A stretch of 64,000 nt of DNA from Methanofollis sp. UBA420 (lineage in GTDB: Archaea > Halobacteriota > Methanomicrobia > Methanomicrobiales > Methanofollaceae), in assembly GCF_002498315.1 (NCBI RefSeq), contig NZ_DAGX01000002.1, positions 686,067-750,066 on the forward strand, given 5' to 3'. The notes beneath the pieces are model-generated. The model searched no databases. It was not told the origin of the DNA and was given only the letters and a program-made list of their open reading frames with translations. Positions 42,825 to 50,547 of the stretch are shown here, piece by piece (positions within the stretch are counted from its first letter, which is position 1; the number at the start of each line of letters is the position of its first letter). The translations under genes were made by a program, and so were the position numbers.

Positions 42825-43004
42825 GCTCCTCACTAGGCCGTGAAATAGGATAAGATTTGCGCAGAGCGTGATTCGGGTGGGGGGGAGGAGGCGAGGAGGG
42901 AAGTCTTCCGGTCGGCGGGGGAAGACCACGGTGCGGGATGCCGATCAACTGCCTTCCCTGCAATCTGGACCGGGGGCTATCGCCCCCAGACCCTCCGAAA
43001 TTAT

Positions 43005-43046
43005 GATAGTGCCGGGGAAGGGTGAACACAAGATCCGGGGAGGGAG
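43005..43046 (+). repeat. Dispersed repeat core, copy A1
   Basis: GATAGTGCCGGGGAAGGGTG...AGATCCGGGGAGGGAG; consensus GATAGGACCGGGGAAGrGyG followed by AACACrAGATCCCgrGGAGGG. Same orientation as A2 and D. Confidence 0.75.
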
Positions 43047-43299
43047 CCTTCCATCCCCTCGCCTATCTTGAGCGGGGGGCCGGGGGCGTAGTCCCCCGGC
43101 GCGAGATGTCGATCAACTGCCTTCCCCAAGTCTTCCACCGGGGGCTCCTCGAAGGTCTTCGACCTTCTCATGCTCCCTTCGGTCGCACCTCGAAAACCTA
43201 CGGTTCGTGGCACATCGAAGATGTGCCCGAACAGGAAAATCTTCGATTTTCCGTATTCTCGAACTCGCTATCGCTCGTCGCCCCCAGACCCCCACCTGC

Positions 43300-43342
43300 G
43301 ATAGGACCGGGGAAGGGCGAACACAAGCTCTCGGTGAGGGAG
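43300..43342 (+). repeat. Dispersed repeat core, copy A2
   Basis: GATAGGACCGGGGAAGGGCG with ACACAAGCTCTCGGTGAGGGAG following. About 300 bases from A1; the intervening DNA has further hairpins and Ser/Pro-codon-like CTTCGGTCG motifs shared with 52,230-52,290. Confidence 0.75.
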
Positions 43343-43394
43343 ACGACTGCTCCTTCCATCCCATGAGGAGAAGCGAGTGATAGCAAGTTCGTCC

Positions 43395-43402
43395 AAAAAA
43401 AA
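43395..43402 (-). terminator. Oligo-T terminator of the TraB-family gene
   Basis: An A8 run on the plus strand immediately beyond the stop at 43404. Confidence 0.5.
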
Positions 43403-43403
43403 G

Positions 43404-44606
43404 TTAGAACGGCAGGAGACTGCCGAGCCAATCGACGAAGTTTGCGAAACCCTGCGGGATGATCACCGTCGGGTCGATCCCGAGAATCGGGGAGATGAAC
43501 GCGAAGTAGGCGATCGTCCCGAGAGTCGAGCCCACATTGGCGAGGGCGGCGACGAGCACCACCCTGAAGATCGGGACCTTCCGCATCTCCGAGAAGTTCG
43601 CGGCGTCCATGATCTTCTGGAAGTCCGCGGCCGAGGGTTTCCTGATCTTCGCCTCCGTCAACGCCGCAAACCAGCCCGCGGCGACGAGGGGGTTGAGGGA
43701 CGTCGCCCACGCCACCGCAAAGGCCGTCGCCGCCGAGAGGGGGTGGCCGCCCGCGGCGATGGTGAAGGCCGCCGCGAGGACGCCGTTGATGAGCACCCAG
43801 TACAGGACCGCCCAGACGAGCACGCTGGTCCCGACGCCGGAGAAGGCGATCGAGATGATGAGCAGGGCGAAGATCACGACGACGATCCCGCCGAGGATCT
43901 TCCCCCAGGGGTACGTCTTCGGCGCCGCGGTGAGTTCCGCGTCCGACGGGAGGAGGTCGGGCGCCGCAAGGTAGCGCTCCACACCCCGCACGTGCCCGGC
44001 GCCGATCACCGCCATCACCCGGTCGTAACGCCGCGAGAGGTCGATAAGGCGGCGGGCGAGGTACGCGTCCCTCTCGTCGATGAGGGCCCGCGCCCCGTTC
44101 GGCGAGAACTTCCTGAACTCCTCCAGAGCCACGGCGACGACGTCCTGGTTCTTCAGGGCCTCGATGTCCAGTTCCTGCTCCTCTGTACCGCCGAGAGAGA
44201 CCGCCAGAGCGTAGACCATCTTCGTCTTCTCCCAGAGGGTCATCCCCTGCCAGAACCTGGCCAGGGTCAGCCTGATATCGCGGTCGATGAGGGCCAGGGG
44301 CAGGCCGCGGCCCTCCACCTCCTCGATGGCCGCGACCATCTCCGCGCCCGGTTCCACCCCGACGTCCATCCCGATCTTGCGCTGGAGGTAGGCCAGAGTC
44401 CACTGGAAGAGGATCTGCGAGAAGTTCCCGGCCTTCAGGACCTCCTCCACCTTCGGCGGCGCCTGCTCCTTCCTGAGAGCCGAGTACCTCCCGGGATCGA
44501 GTTCGACCCCGACGATGTCGGGCGCGAACTCCTCGATCGCCGCCCGCACCTCCTCAACGCTCTTCTCCGATACATGCGCCGTTCCGACGAGTTTGATCTC
44601 ACCCAT
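43404..44606 (-). CDS. TraB/PrgY-family membrane protein
   Basis: 400 aa from the ATG at 44606. The N-terminal TraB/GumN-like domain has LVGTAHVSEKSVEEV, the VGVELDPGRYSAL motif with the key Glu, RDIRLTLARFW and VIGAGHVRGV, whose His/Glu pattern resembles Tiki-like metallopeptidases. The C-terminal 150 residues hold about four transmembrane helices. Archaeal members are common; enterococcal PrgY/TraB blocks pheromone signalling, but no such role is known in methanogens. The start overlaps the end of the YkgJ gene by 8 bases. Confidence 0.88.
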   Translation of the reverse strand: MGEIKLVGTAHVSEKSVEEVRAAIEEFAPDIVGVELDPGRYSALRKEQAPPKVEEVLKAGNFSQILFQWTLAYLQRKIGMDVGVEPGAEMVAAIEEVEGRGLPLALIDRDIRLTLARFWQGMTLWEKTKMVYALAVSLGGTEEQELDIEALKNQDVVAVALEEFRKFSPNGARALIDERDAYLARRLIDLSRRYDRVMAVIGAGHVRGVERYLAAPDLLPSDAELTAAPKTYPWGKILGGIVVVIFALLIISIAFSGVGTSVLVWAVLYWVLINGVLAAAFTIAAGGHPLSAATAFAVAWATSLNPLVAAGWFAALTEAKIRKPSAADFQKIMDAANFSEMRKVPIFRVVLVAALANVGSTLGTIAYFAFISPILGIDPTVIIPQGFANFVDWLGSLLPF

Positions 44607-45108
44607 GAACGACCCACACTCCTTCGCTGTCAATCACCGCAACACTTCCTGAAGGGACAGGCACGGCCCCCATGACCGCCCTGATCCCTGCTTCCTCCCT
44701 GACCTCGGCCTTCTGCCGTTCAAGCAGATCCCGGGCGAGGGCGATAGCCGCCTCCCGACCGATCGGCCGCCCGAGGCCCGGGCACTCGGAGACGATCAGT
44801 CGGTCCCCGTCGAGCATAAAAGGGTAGGTCCGGCAGATCCAGGGACGGGCGGCGTACACCCGGCACCTCCCCTCGCCGAGAAAGCGGCAGCGTCCGCCCT
44901 CGCGCCGCAGGCACCAGTCGAAGGTGAAACGCCGGCCGTCCTCGCCGTCCAGGAACTCGGGGAAAGGGTCCGCGACCTCGTCGGCAGGGATGCCTGCCGC
45001 ACCCGCGACCGCCCGCACCTCAGGCGGCGAGACGATGACGAGGTTCGAGTCCCCGGAGACCTCGGTGCAACAGGCGCCGCACCGCGTGCAGGAGAACCCG
45101 ATCTTCAT
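44599..45108 (-). CDS. YkgJ-family Cys-cluster protein
   Basis: 169 aa from the ATG at 45108 (MKIGFSCTRCGACC); an upstream ATG at 45141 overlapping the guaA stop is possible. Cysteine cluster CTRCGACC near the start, then CLRREGGRCRFLGEGRCRVYAARPWICRTYPF, cut here to its Cys pattern C-x8-C-x7-C-x11-C, as in the YkgJ/zinc-iron chelating family. Probably binds a metal or Fe-S cluster. Downstream of the GMP synthase subunit in a tightly packed set; link to that pathway unclear. Confidence 0.85.
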   Translation of the reverse strand: MKIGFSCTRCGACCTEVSGDSNLVIVSPPEVRAVAGAAGIPADEVADPFPEFLDGEDGRRFTFDWCLRREGGRCRFLGEGRCRVYAARPWICRTYPFMLDGDRLIVSECPGLGRPIGREAAIALARDLLERQKAEVREEAGIRAVMGAVPVPSGSVAVIDSEGVWVVHG

Positions 45109-45128
45109 GACCTCGTCGGCGAGGTCGT

Positions 45129-45683
45129 CTACTCCCCGCATATCCTCTCGAAGTTGCGGAAGACCAGGTCGCCGTTCTCGGTGTGACTCACCTCGGGGTG
45201 CCACTGGACCCCGTAGATGCGGTCCTTCTCTGACCCCATCGCCTCGACAGGGCAGATGTCTGACCGGGCATAGACCGTGAAGCCCTCCGGGACCTGCTTC
45301 ACCTCGTCCGCGTGCGAGGCCCAGACATGGATCTGGTCCGGGTAGCCCGCCAGGATCTCGCTCTTCCCGGCGATGTCGACGGCGACGCCGCCGTAGCCCC
45401 CGTGGGCGCCCGGCCCGACGATGCCGCCGCGTGCCGTCGCGATGATATGGAGACCGAGGCAGATGCCGAGCACCGGCAGTCCGAGGTCCAGGTACGCAGC
45501 AGCGTTGCCGGCGCGTTCGAGCGTGGGCCCGCCGCCGAGAATGATCCCCCTGCACCCCTTCTCGACCTCGGCCGGAGAGGTGGTGTTCGGGACCATCGCC
45601 ACCTCTATCTCCAGGTCCCGCAGTTTGCGGTGGATGAGGTGGTTGAATTGCCCATGGTTGTTCACGACAAAAATGGGAAGCAT
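45129..45683 (-). CDS. guaAA: GMP synthase, glutamine amidotransferase subunit
   Basis: 184 aa from the ATG at 45683. Class I glutaminase with catalytic Cys (GLPVLGICLGLHII), His and Glu (GVQWHPEVSHTENG). The separate small subunit is the archaeal arrangement; the ATP-pyrophosphatase subunit is not in the window. It supplies ammonia from glutamine to convert XMP to GMP. Confidence 0.94.
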   Translation of the reverse strand: MLPIFVVNNHGQFNHLIHRKLRDLEIEVAMVPNTTSPAEVEKGCRGIILGGGPTLERAGNAAAYLDLGLPVLGICLGLHIIATARGGIVGPGAHGGYGGVAVDIAGKSEILAGYPDQIHVWASHADEVKQVPEGFTVYARSDICPVEAMGSEKDRIYGVQWHPEVSHTENGDLVFRNFERICGE

Positions 45684-45718
45684 CAAAAAGGTATGGAGAT
45701 GTCAGGGTATATCATTTT

Positions 45719-46729
45719 TCAGCGGAAGGAGATCGTGGTCGAGAGGATCGCGGACCTGATCTCTTCAGGGGAGTGGCCCATGAGCCGCGCCAGGAACATG
45801 GCGCCGCCGGCACCCATGCCTTCCTTCACCTCGCCCTCGCAGTACCGGGCGATGCCGGTGTCGCCGATGGTCCCGAAGTCGGGGTCGACGAAGTATGCCT
45901 TCACGCCGATCGCGTCCGCGATCGCCTCGACGTTCGCCGAGGCGTCTCTGCGCACGTACTCGGTCGTCGCAATGGGCACCGTCGTCTTCCCGAGGCCCTT
46001 CAGGACGGCGTCGACGGCGAGCATCTGGGTGCCGCCGCCAAAGACCAGGGTGCCTGTATAGGTACTCGCAATACCGGCGGCCACCGGCATCATGGGGTCG
46101 CCGCCGATCCGCACGACGTCGAGGGAGTCACGGATATCGGCCTCCTCGACCTTCTCTATCACCGCCCGGCAGATCTCCTCCTTCAGGCCCACCGGGTTCT
46201 CGATGAAACTGCTCGACACCCGCGCCTCGTAGCCGAGGGCGCGCAGCACGCAGAGGGCCGTCGTCGTCCCGCCGGGGACGCACTCACCGAGGACGAGGAA
46301 GTCGGCGCACCGGGAGAGGTGACGGCCGACCCGCTCGCCCGCGGCAAAGAGGGCCCGCGCCTTCGGCACGGCCTCGCCCGTCCTGGGGTCGCCGCCCGCG
46401 TCGCCGTACACGTCGATGCAGGGCACGGTCGGCGGGTTGAACATCCCGGCATTCACGAAGACAGGGTCGATGCCGGCGAGGGCCATCATCGACCGCGTGA
46501 TCACCGCCGGCGTCGGGCACCCGGTCGGGGTGTTCGGCTTGAGGGGCAGGGAGGTGATCGACCCGGTGGTGATCAGTTCGGCGTCCAGGATCGGGGTGAA
46601 GACCGTTTTCTGGGGAGACGGCCCGGCCCCGGAGACGCCGGGCACCATCGAGAGTGCGGTGTTCCCGAGCACGCTCGCAAAGAGCGGCCTGGAGAACTGT
46701 ATAGAGGGGACTTCGGAGAGAAATGCCAT
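45719..46729 (-). CDS. CobT-like nicotinate-nucleotide:dimethylbenzimidazole phosphoribosyltransferase (UPF0284)
   Basis: 336 aa. VLGNTALSMVPGVSGAGPSPQKT, TPTGCPTPAVITRSM, VFVNAGMFNPP, VLGECVPGGTTTALCVLRALGY and VFGGGTQMLAVDAVLKG are the conserved blocks of the archaeal UPF0284/TIGR00303 proteins, distant CobT homologues that activate the lower cobamide ligand. Divergent from cobS, the next step in the pathway, across a 106-bp gap, which supports the role. Confidence 0.9.
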   Translation of the reverse strand: MAFLSEVPSIQFSRPLFASVLGNTALSMVPGVSGAGPSPQKTVFTPILDAELITTGSITSLPLKPNTPTGCPTPAVITRSMMALAGIDPVFVNAGMFNPPTVPCIDVYGDAGGDPRTGEAVPKARALFAAGERVGRHLSRCADFLVLGECVPGGTTTALCVLRALGYEARVSSSFIENPVGLKEEICRAVIEKVEEADIRDSLDVVRIGGDPMMPVAAGIASTYTGTLVFGGGTQMLAVDAVLKGLGKTTVPIATTEYVRRDASANVEAIADAIGVKAYFVDPDFGTIGDTGIARYCEGEVKEGMGAGGAMFLARLMGHSPEEIRSAILSTTISFR

Positions 46730-46835
46730 ACACGGTATAGAACGAGTCCGACTTTAAAGTCTCCTCGGGAACGCGGCCGGAGAGCGGTGCGGCGACGCAG
46801 GACTTATCGCCGGGAACGCCTCACATCTATTCAGG

Positions 46836-47549
46836 ATGATTCTCGAACCCGTCCGCGCCCTCCTGCAGTTCTGCACCGTCCTCCCGCTCGGACGGCCCGC
46901 AGACTTCGACGCCTTCGCCCGCCACTCCTGGCTCTACCCCGTTGCCGGGTGGGTCACCGGCGGGTGCGCCGCAGGCGTCGCCTTCCTCCTCTCCGGCAAC
47001 CCGGGCCTTGCCGCGGCCGCCGCGATCGCCGCGGCGATCATCGTCTCCGGGGCAAACCACTTCGACGGCCTCCTCGACCTCGGCGACGGCCTGATGGCGC
47101 ACGGCAGCCGCGAAAAAAGGGTCACCGCCCTCACCGACAGGCAGATCGGCGCGGGGGGCGTCGCCTGCGGCATCCTCACGACCCTCCTCGCGGTTCAGGG
47201 CCTCTCCACCGTCGCCTCAATTCCCCTCGCCGTCCTGACCGCCGAGGTCTGCGCAAAACTCGCCATGGCCGGGATCACCGCCCTCGGCACACCCTTCCAC
47301 GAGGGCATCCACGCCTACCTCCACGGCTTTGCACGGCCCTGGTTCGCGGGCCTCGCCCTGCTCCCGGTCGTTCCCCTCGTCCTCCTGACGGGCCCGGTCC
47401 CCCTCCTGAAGGCCCTCCTCGCGACCGGGATCGTCGCCGCCCTCCTGGTCGCCCTCGCGTACCGCCTCTTCGGCGGGGTGAACGGCGACGTCGCCGGCGC
47501 CTCGAACGAGATCGTACGGGCGGCCGCCATTATCGCCCTCGCGATCTAG
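46836..47549 (+). CDS. cobS: Adenosylcobinamide-GDP ribazoletransferase (cobalamin synthase)
   Basis: 237 aa, integral membrane protein with 5-6 helices. FCTVLPLGRP at the start, FDGLLDLGDGLMAHGSREKR with the metal-binding Asp residues, and a GGVNGDVAGASNEI motif near the end are typical CobS. It joins adenosylcobinamide-GDP and alpha-ribazole to form the complete cobamide. Confidence 0.95.
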   Translation: MILEPVRALLQFCTVLPLGRPADFDAFARHSWLYPVAGWVTGGCAAGVAFLLSGNPGLAAAAAIAAAIIVSGANHFDGLLDLGDGLMAHGSREKRVTALTDRQIGAGGVACGILTTLLAVQGLSTVASIPLAVLTAEVCAKLAMAGITALGTPFHEGIHAYLHGFARPWFAGLALLPVVPLVLLTGPVPLLKALLATGIVAALLVALAYRLFGGVNGDVAGASNEIVRAAAIIALAI

Positions 47550-47562
47550 GGCGCATACACCT

Positions 47563-47569
47563 TTTTATG
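47563..47569 (+). promoter_or_regulatory. TATA-like box of the sulfite reductase homologue
   Basis: TTTTATG about 25 bases before the ATG at 47593; predicts a leaderless message. Overall AT content is low here, so the element stands out. Confidence 0.4.
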
Positions 47570-47592
47570 CTCATCTTCAGCATCTATTCCTG

Positions 47593-48474
47593 ATGATAAC
47601 GGACAAAATGATACAGGAAAAAACCGTCCATACACGGGGCGGGGTGATCACGCAGAGGAACCCGGACCTCTGTGCGATCAGGATCCGGATCCCTGCAGGT
47701 GTCCTTTCAATCGAAAAGATGAGAGGGATCGCACGGATCGCCAAAAAATACGGGAGCGGCGAGGTGCACCTCACCACCAGGCAGACCATGGAGATCCCGG
47801 CCGTCGACGCCACCAAAATTGCCAATATCGCCCGCGATCTCGAAAAGAACGGGACGCCCCTTGGCGCCGAGCACAACGAAGTCGTCAATATCATCGCCTG
47901 CCCGGGGACGGCACAGTGCAAGTTCTCCAATATCGAGACCTTCGACCTTGCCCGGAAGATCGACGCACTGGTCTTCGGCCGCGAGATGCCGGTCAGGGTA
48001 CGGATCTCCGTGTCAGGGTGCCCGAACGCCTGCACGAGCCCGGTGCTCAACGAGATCGGGATCGTCGGCCGGATCCGCCCCCTCAGGGTGGAGGGGATGT
48101 GCACCGGGTGCGGGACCTGTGCCGAATACTGCAAGGAAAAGGCGATCATCATCAAGAACGGGATCTCCGAACTGATCCCGGAAAAATGCGTCCAGTGCGG
48201 CATCTGCATCCAGTCCTGCCCCTTCGACCTGCTGAAGTCTGAGTACCGCCACTATCTCGTCACCGTCGGCGGGCGGCGCGGCCGGCACCCGGCGCCAGGC
48301 CGGGAACTTGTCACCGTCGAAACCGAGGAAGATGTCCTGAAGGTGATCGACAAAACCGTCTACTGGATCTTCAGAAAAGCATGGAGCGGAAGGCACCTCG
48401 CCGACCAGCTCGACGAGATCGGCTTTGAAGACTTCCGCAAAGGTATACGAGAGGAATTCAGCGGCGAAACATAG
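47593..48474 (+). CDS. Small sulfite/nitrite-reductase-like siroheme protein with two [4Fe-4S] ferredoxin motifs
   Basis: 293 aa. N-terminal ferrodoxin-like half-domain (TRGGVITQRNPDL, GEVHLTTRQTMEI), then siroheme/[4Fe-4S] ligands IACPGTAQCKF and SGCPNACTSPV (C-x5-C, C-x3-C). Two ferredoxin clusters follow: CTGCGTCAEYC and CVQCGICIQSC. This matches the compact group III dissimilatory-like sulfite reductases of methanogens, which are shorter than full Dsr or Fsr and lack the F420H2 dehydrogenase part. Substrate not established. The gene end overlaps the convergent Cys-rich gene by 17 bases. Confidence 0.9.
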   Translation: MITDKMIQEKTVHTRGGVITQRNPDLCAIRIRIPAGVLSIEKMRGIARIAKKYGSGEVHLTTRQTMEIPAVDATKIANIARDLEKNGTPLGAEHNEVVNIIACPGTAQCKFSNIETFDLARKIDALVFGREMPVRVRISVSGCPNACTSPVLNEIGIVGRIRPLRVEGMCTGCGTCAEYCKEKAIIIKNGISELIPEKCVQCGICIQSCPFDLLKSEYRHYLVTVGGRRGRHPAPGRELVTVETEEDVLKVIDKTVYWIFRKAWSGRHLADQLDEIGFEDFRKGIREEFSGET

Positions 48475-48757
48475 ACGTATAGCCACAACCGGCATCGTCT
48501 TCACAGGCGACGGCGTCCCCGTCCCGCACTATCGAGTTGAAGAGCATCGCGGCGTTCAGGACCTCTTCGTCCATTCCGAACCCCGCGGGCTTCTTCATGA
48601 TCTCGCGCTGCGGGGCAGGGAGCACCCTTTTGCCCGCACGGACGCCGGTACAGTGCTTGCAGTAAGCGCAGTGGCTGTAAACGGAAACCTCTCCCGTAGC
48701 GCAGGTCACAGTTACCCTGCCTTTTTCAGTATCGCGGTGGAACTCCAGTGTTTTCAT
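48458..48757 (-). CDS. Cys-rich small protein convergent with the sulfite reductase homologue
   Basis: 99 aa from the ATG at 48757. HCAYCKHC near residue 28-35 and late CEDDAGCGY give at least five Cys for metal or Fe-S binding. The N-terminal strand pair (EFHRDTEKGRVTVTCATGEVS) is beta-rich. No family recognised. The 17-base tail overlap with the reductase gene may allow antisense interaction. Function unknown. Confidence 0.72.
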   Translation of the reverse strand: MKTLEFHRDTEKGRVTVTCATGEVSVYSHCAYCKHCTGVRAGKRVLPAPQREIMKKPAGFGMDEEVLNAAMLFNSIVRDGDAVACEDDAGCGYTSMFRR

Positions 48758-48850
48758 AGGACACTGAGTGTTTGTACAATCAGGAATTTGAGCGTGTCGA
48801 TACTCCAGTATAAACCCCGATGGCCAGAGAGCAGATGGATATCGAAATGG

Positions 48851-48859
48851 TTTATATAG
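48851..48859 (+). promoter_or_regulatory. Strong TATA box of the EF-1alpha gene
   Basis: TTTATATAG preceded by a purine-rich BRE-like CGAAATGG. Start expected near 48883, leaving a 50-nt leader with GGAGGATAACCA before the ATG at 48934. Strongest canonical promoter in the window. Confidence 0.7.
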
Positions 48860-48933
48860 ATCGATGCCCAATATATGATACTCGCTTCAATCCGACTGTG
48901 CAAACAGTCCCATATTTGAGTGGAGGATAACCA

Positions 48934-50214
48934 ATGGCAACCGAAAAACCACACATGAACCTCGCTGTCATCGGGCACATCGACCACGGCAAGTCGACTA
49001 CCGTCGGTCGCATTCTCTTCGAGACAGGAGCCGTAGCGCCTCATATCATTGAGGGATTCAGAAAGGAAGCCGAAACCAAGGGTAAGGGTACCTTTGAGTT
49101 CGCATGGGTCATGGACAGTCTCAAGGAAGAGCGTGACCGCGGTATCACGATCGATATCGCTCACAAGCGCTTCGACACGGAGAAGTACTACTTCACCGTC
49201 GTGGACTGCCCCGGCCACCGTGACTTCGTCAAGAACATGATCACCGGTGCATCCCAGGCCGACGCCGCACTCCTTGTCGTCGCCGCACCCGATGGTGTCA
49301 TGGAGCAGACCAAGGAGCACGTCTTCCTTTCGAGGACCCTCGGTATCAACCAGCTCATCGTCGGCATCAACAAGATGGACGCCGTCAAGTACGATGAGAA
49401 GCGTTACAACGAAGTCAAGGAACAGCTCTCCCAGCTCCTGAAGATGGTCGGCTTCAAGCCGTCGGAAGTTCCGTTCATTCCGATCTCCTCGTACGAAGGG
49501 ACCAACATCAAGCCGAAGAGCAACGAGAAGACCCCGTGGTACACCGGCCCGTCGGTCATCGAAGCACTCAACGCGCTCAAGGAGCCCGAGAAACCCACGA
49601 GCCTTCCGCTCCGCCTCCCGCTTCAGGATGTCTACACGATCTCCGGCGTCGGCACCGTGCCTGTCGGCCGTATCGAGACCGGCATCATGAAGAAGGGTAT
49701 GAAGGTCTCCTTCATGCCGGCAAACGTGAACGGCGAAATCAAGTCCATCGAGATGCACCACGAGGAAGAACTCGAGGCGCTTCCGGGTGACAACGTCGGC
49801 TTCAACGTCCGTGGCGTCTCCAAGAACGAGATCCGCCGTGGCGACGTCTGCGGTCCCATCGAGGCCCCGCCGGTCGTTGCCGAGGAGTTCACCGCACAGA
49901 TCGTCGTTCTCCACCACCCGAGCGCGATCACCGTCGGTTACACCCCGGTCTTCCACTGCCACACTGCACAGGTCGCCTGCACCTTCACCGAACTCGTGAA
50001 GAAGCTCGACCCGCGTACCGGCCAGGTCAAGGAAGAGAACCCGACCTTCCTCAAGACCGGCGATGCGGCGATCGTCAAGATCCGCCCGACCCGCCCGATG
50101 GTCATTGAGAAGATCAAGGAGATCCCGCAGCTCGGCCGCTTCGCGGTCCGTGATATGGGATCGACGATTGCCGCCGGCATGTGCATCGACATCCAGGCAA
50201 AGCAGATGAGATAA
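48934..50214 (+). CDS. tuf: Translation elongation factor 1-alpha
   Basis: 426 aa. GTPase motifs GHIDHGKST (G1), DCPGHRDFVKN (G3), GINKMDAV (G4); domains 2 and 3 follow, with VYTISGVGTVPVGRIETG. Brings aminoacyl-tRNA to the ribosome. Highly biased, host-typical codon use. Followed by S10, the usual archaeal arrangement. Confidence 0.98.
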   Translation: MATEKPHMNLAVIGHIDHGKSTTVGRILFETGAVAPHIIEGFRKEAETKGKGTFEFAWVMDSLKEERDRGITIDIAHKRFDTEKYYFTVVDCPGHRDFVKNMITGASQADAALLVVAAPDGVMEQTKEHVFLSRTLGINQLIVGINKMDAVKYDEKRYNEVKEQLSQLLKMVGFKPSEVPFIPISSYEGTNIKPKSNEKTPWYTGPSVIEALNALKEPEKPTSLPLRLPLQDVYTISGVGTVPVGRIETGIMKKGMKVSFMPANVNGEIKSIEMHHEEELEALPGDNVGFNVRGVSKNEIRRGDVCGPIEAPPVVAEEFTAQIVVLHHPSAITVGYTPVFHCHTAQVACTFTELVKKLDPRTGQVKEENPTFLKTGDAAIVKIRPTRPMVIEKIKEIPQLGRFAVRDMGSTIAAGMCIDIQAKQMR

Positions 50215-50234
50215 GTCTTCAGTGGGTGAAGTCA

Positions 50235-50543
50235 ATGCAAAAAGCCAGAATACGCCTTTCAGGGACGGACTACGATAAGGTTGAGATGGTCTGCGACAGG
50301 ATCAGGGAAATCGCTGAGAGGACAGGCGTGAATCTGGCAGGGCCGATCCCTCTGCCCACCAAGAAGCTTGTCGTCCCGATCCGGAAGAGCCCTGATGGCG
50401 AGGGAACAGCGACCTGGGATCGCTGGCAGATGCGCGTGCACAAGCGGCTCATCGACATCGACGCCGACGAGCGTGCTCTCAGGCAGCTGATGCGTATCCA
50501 GGTGCCGAAGGATATCGGCATCGAAATCGTGCTGGAGAGTTGA
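50235..50543 (+). CDS. rpsJ: 30S ribosomal protein S10
   Basis: 102 aa from the ATG at 50235 (MQKARIRLSGTDYDKVEMV). GPIPLPTKKLVVPIRKSP and WQMRVHKRLIDI are conserved S10 blocks. Small-subunit head protein. Twenty bases after tuf, in the same transcript. Confidence 0.97.
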   Translation: MQKARIRLSGTDYDKVEMVCDRIREIAERTGVNLAGPIPLPTKKLVVPIRKSPDGEGTATWDRWQMRVHKRLIDIDADERALRQLMRIQVPKDIGIEIVLES

Positions 50544-50547
50544 TGCT

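Larger units (their letters stand above)
42825..43403. other. Gene-free stretch filled with GC-rich repeats
   Basis: Contains two copies of a dispersed repeat core (43005-43046 and 43300-43342) plus hairpin-forming GGGGGC...GCCCCC units (for example 42970-42990 and 43080-43100). A 115-codon plus-strand frame here follows the repeat and is not protein-like. A T8 terminator for the TraB gene lies at its right end. Confidence 0.7.

Noticed and set aside
43022..43366. 114-codon frame in the repeat region
   Set aside because: Consists of repeat and hairpin sequence; no homologous protein pattern and no start signal.
44606..44633. Upstream start for the TraB-family gene
   Set aside because: The extra nine residues (MTAKECGSF) overlap the neighbouring gene and are not part of the family's usual MGEIKLVGTAHVS-type beginning.
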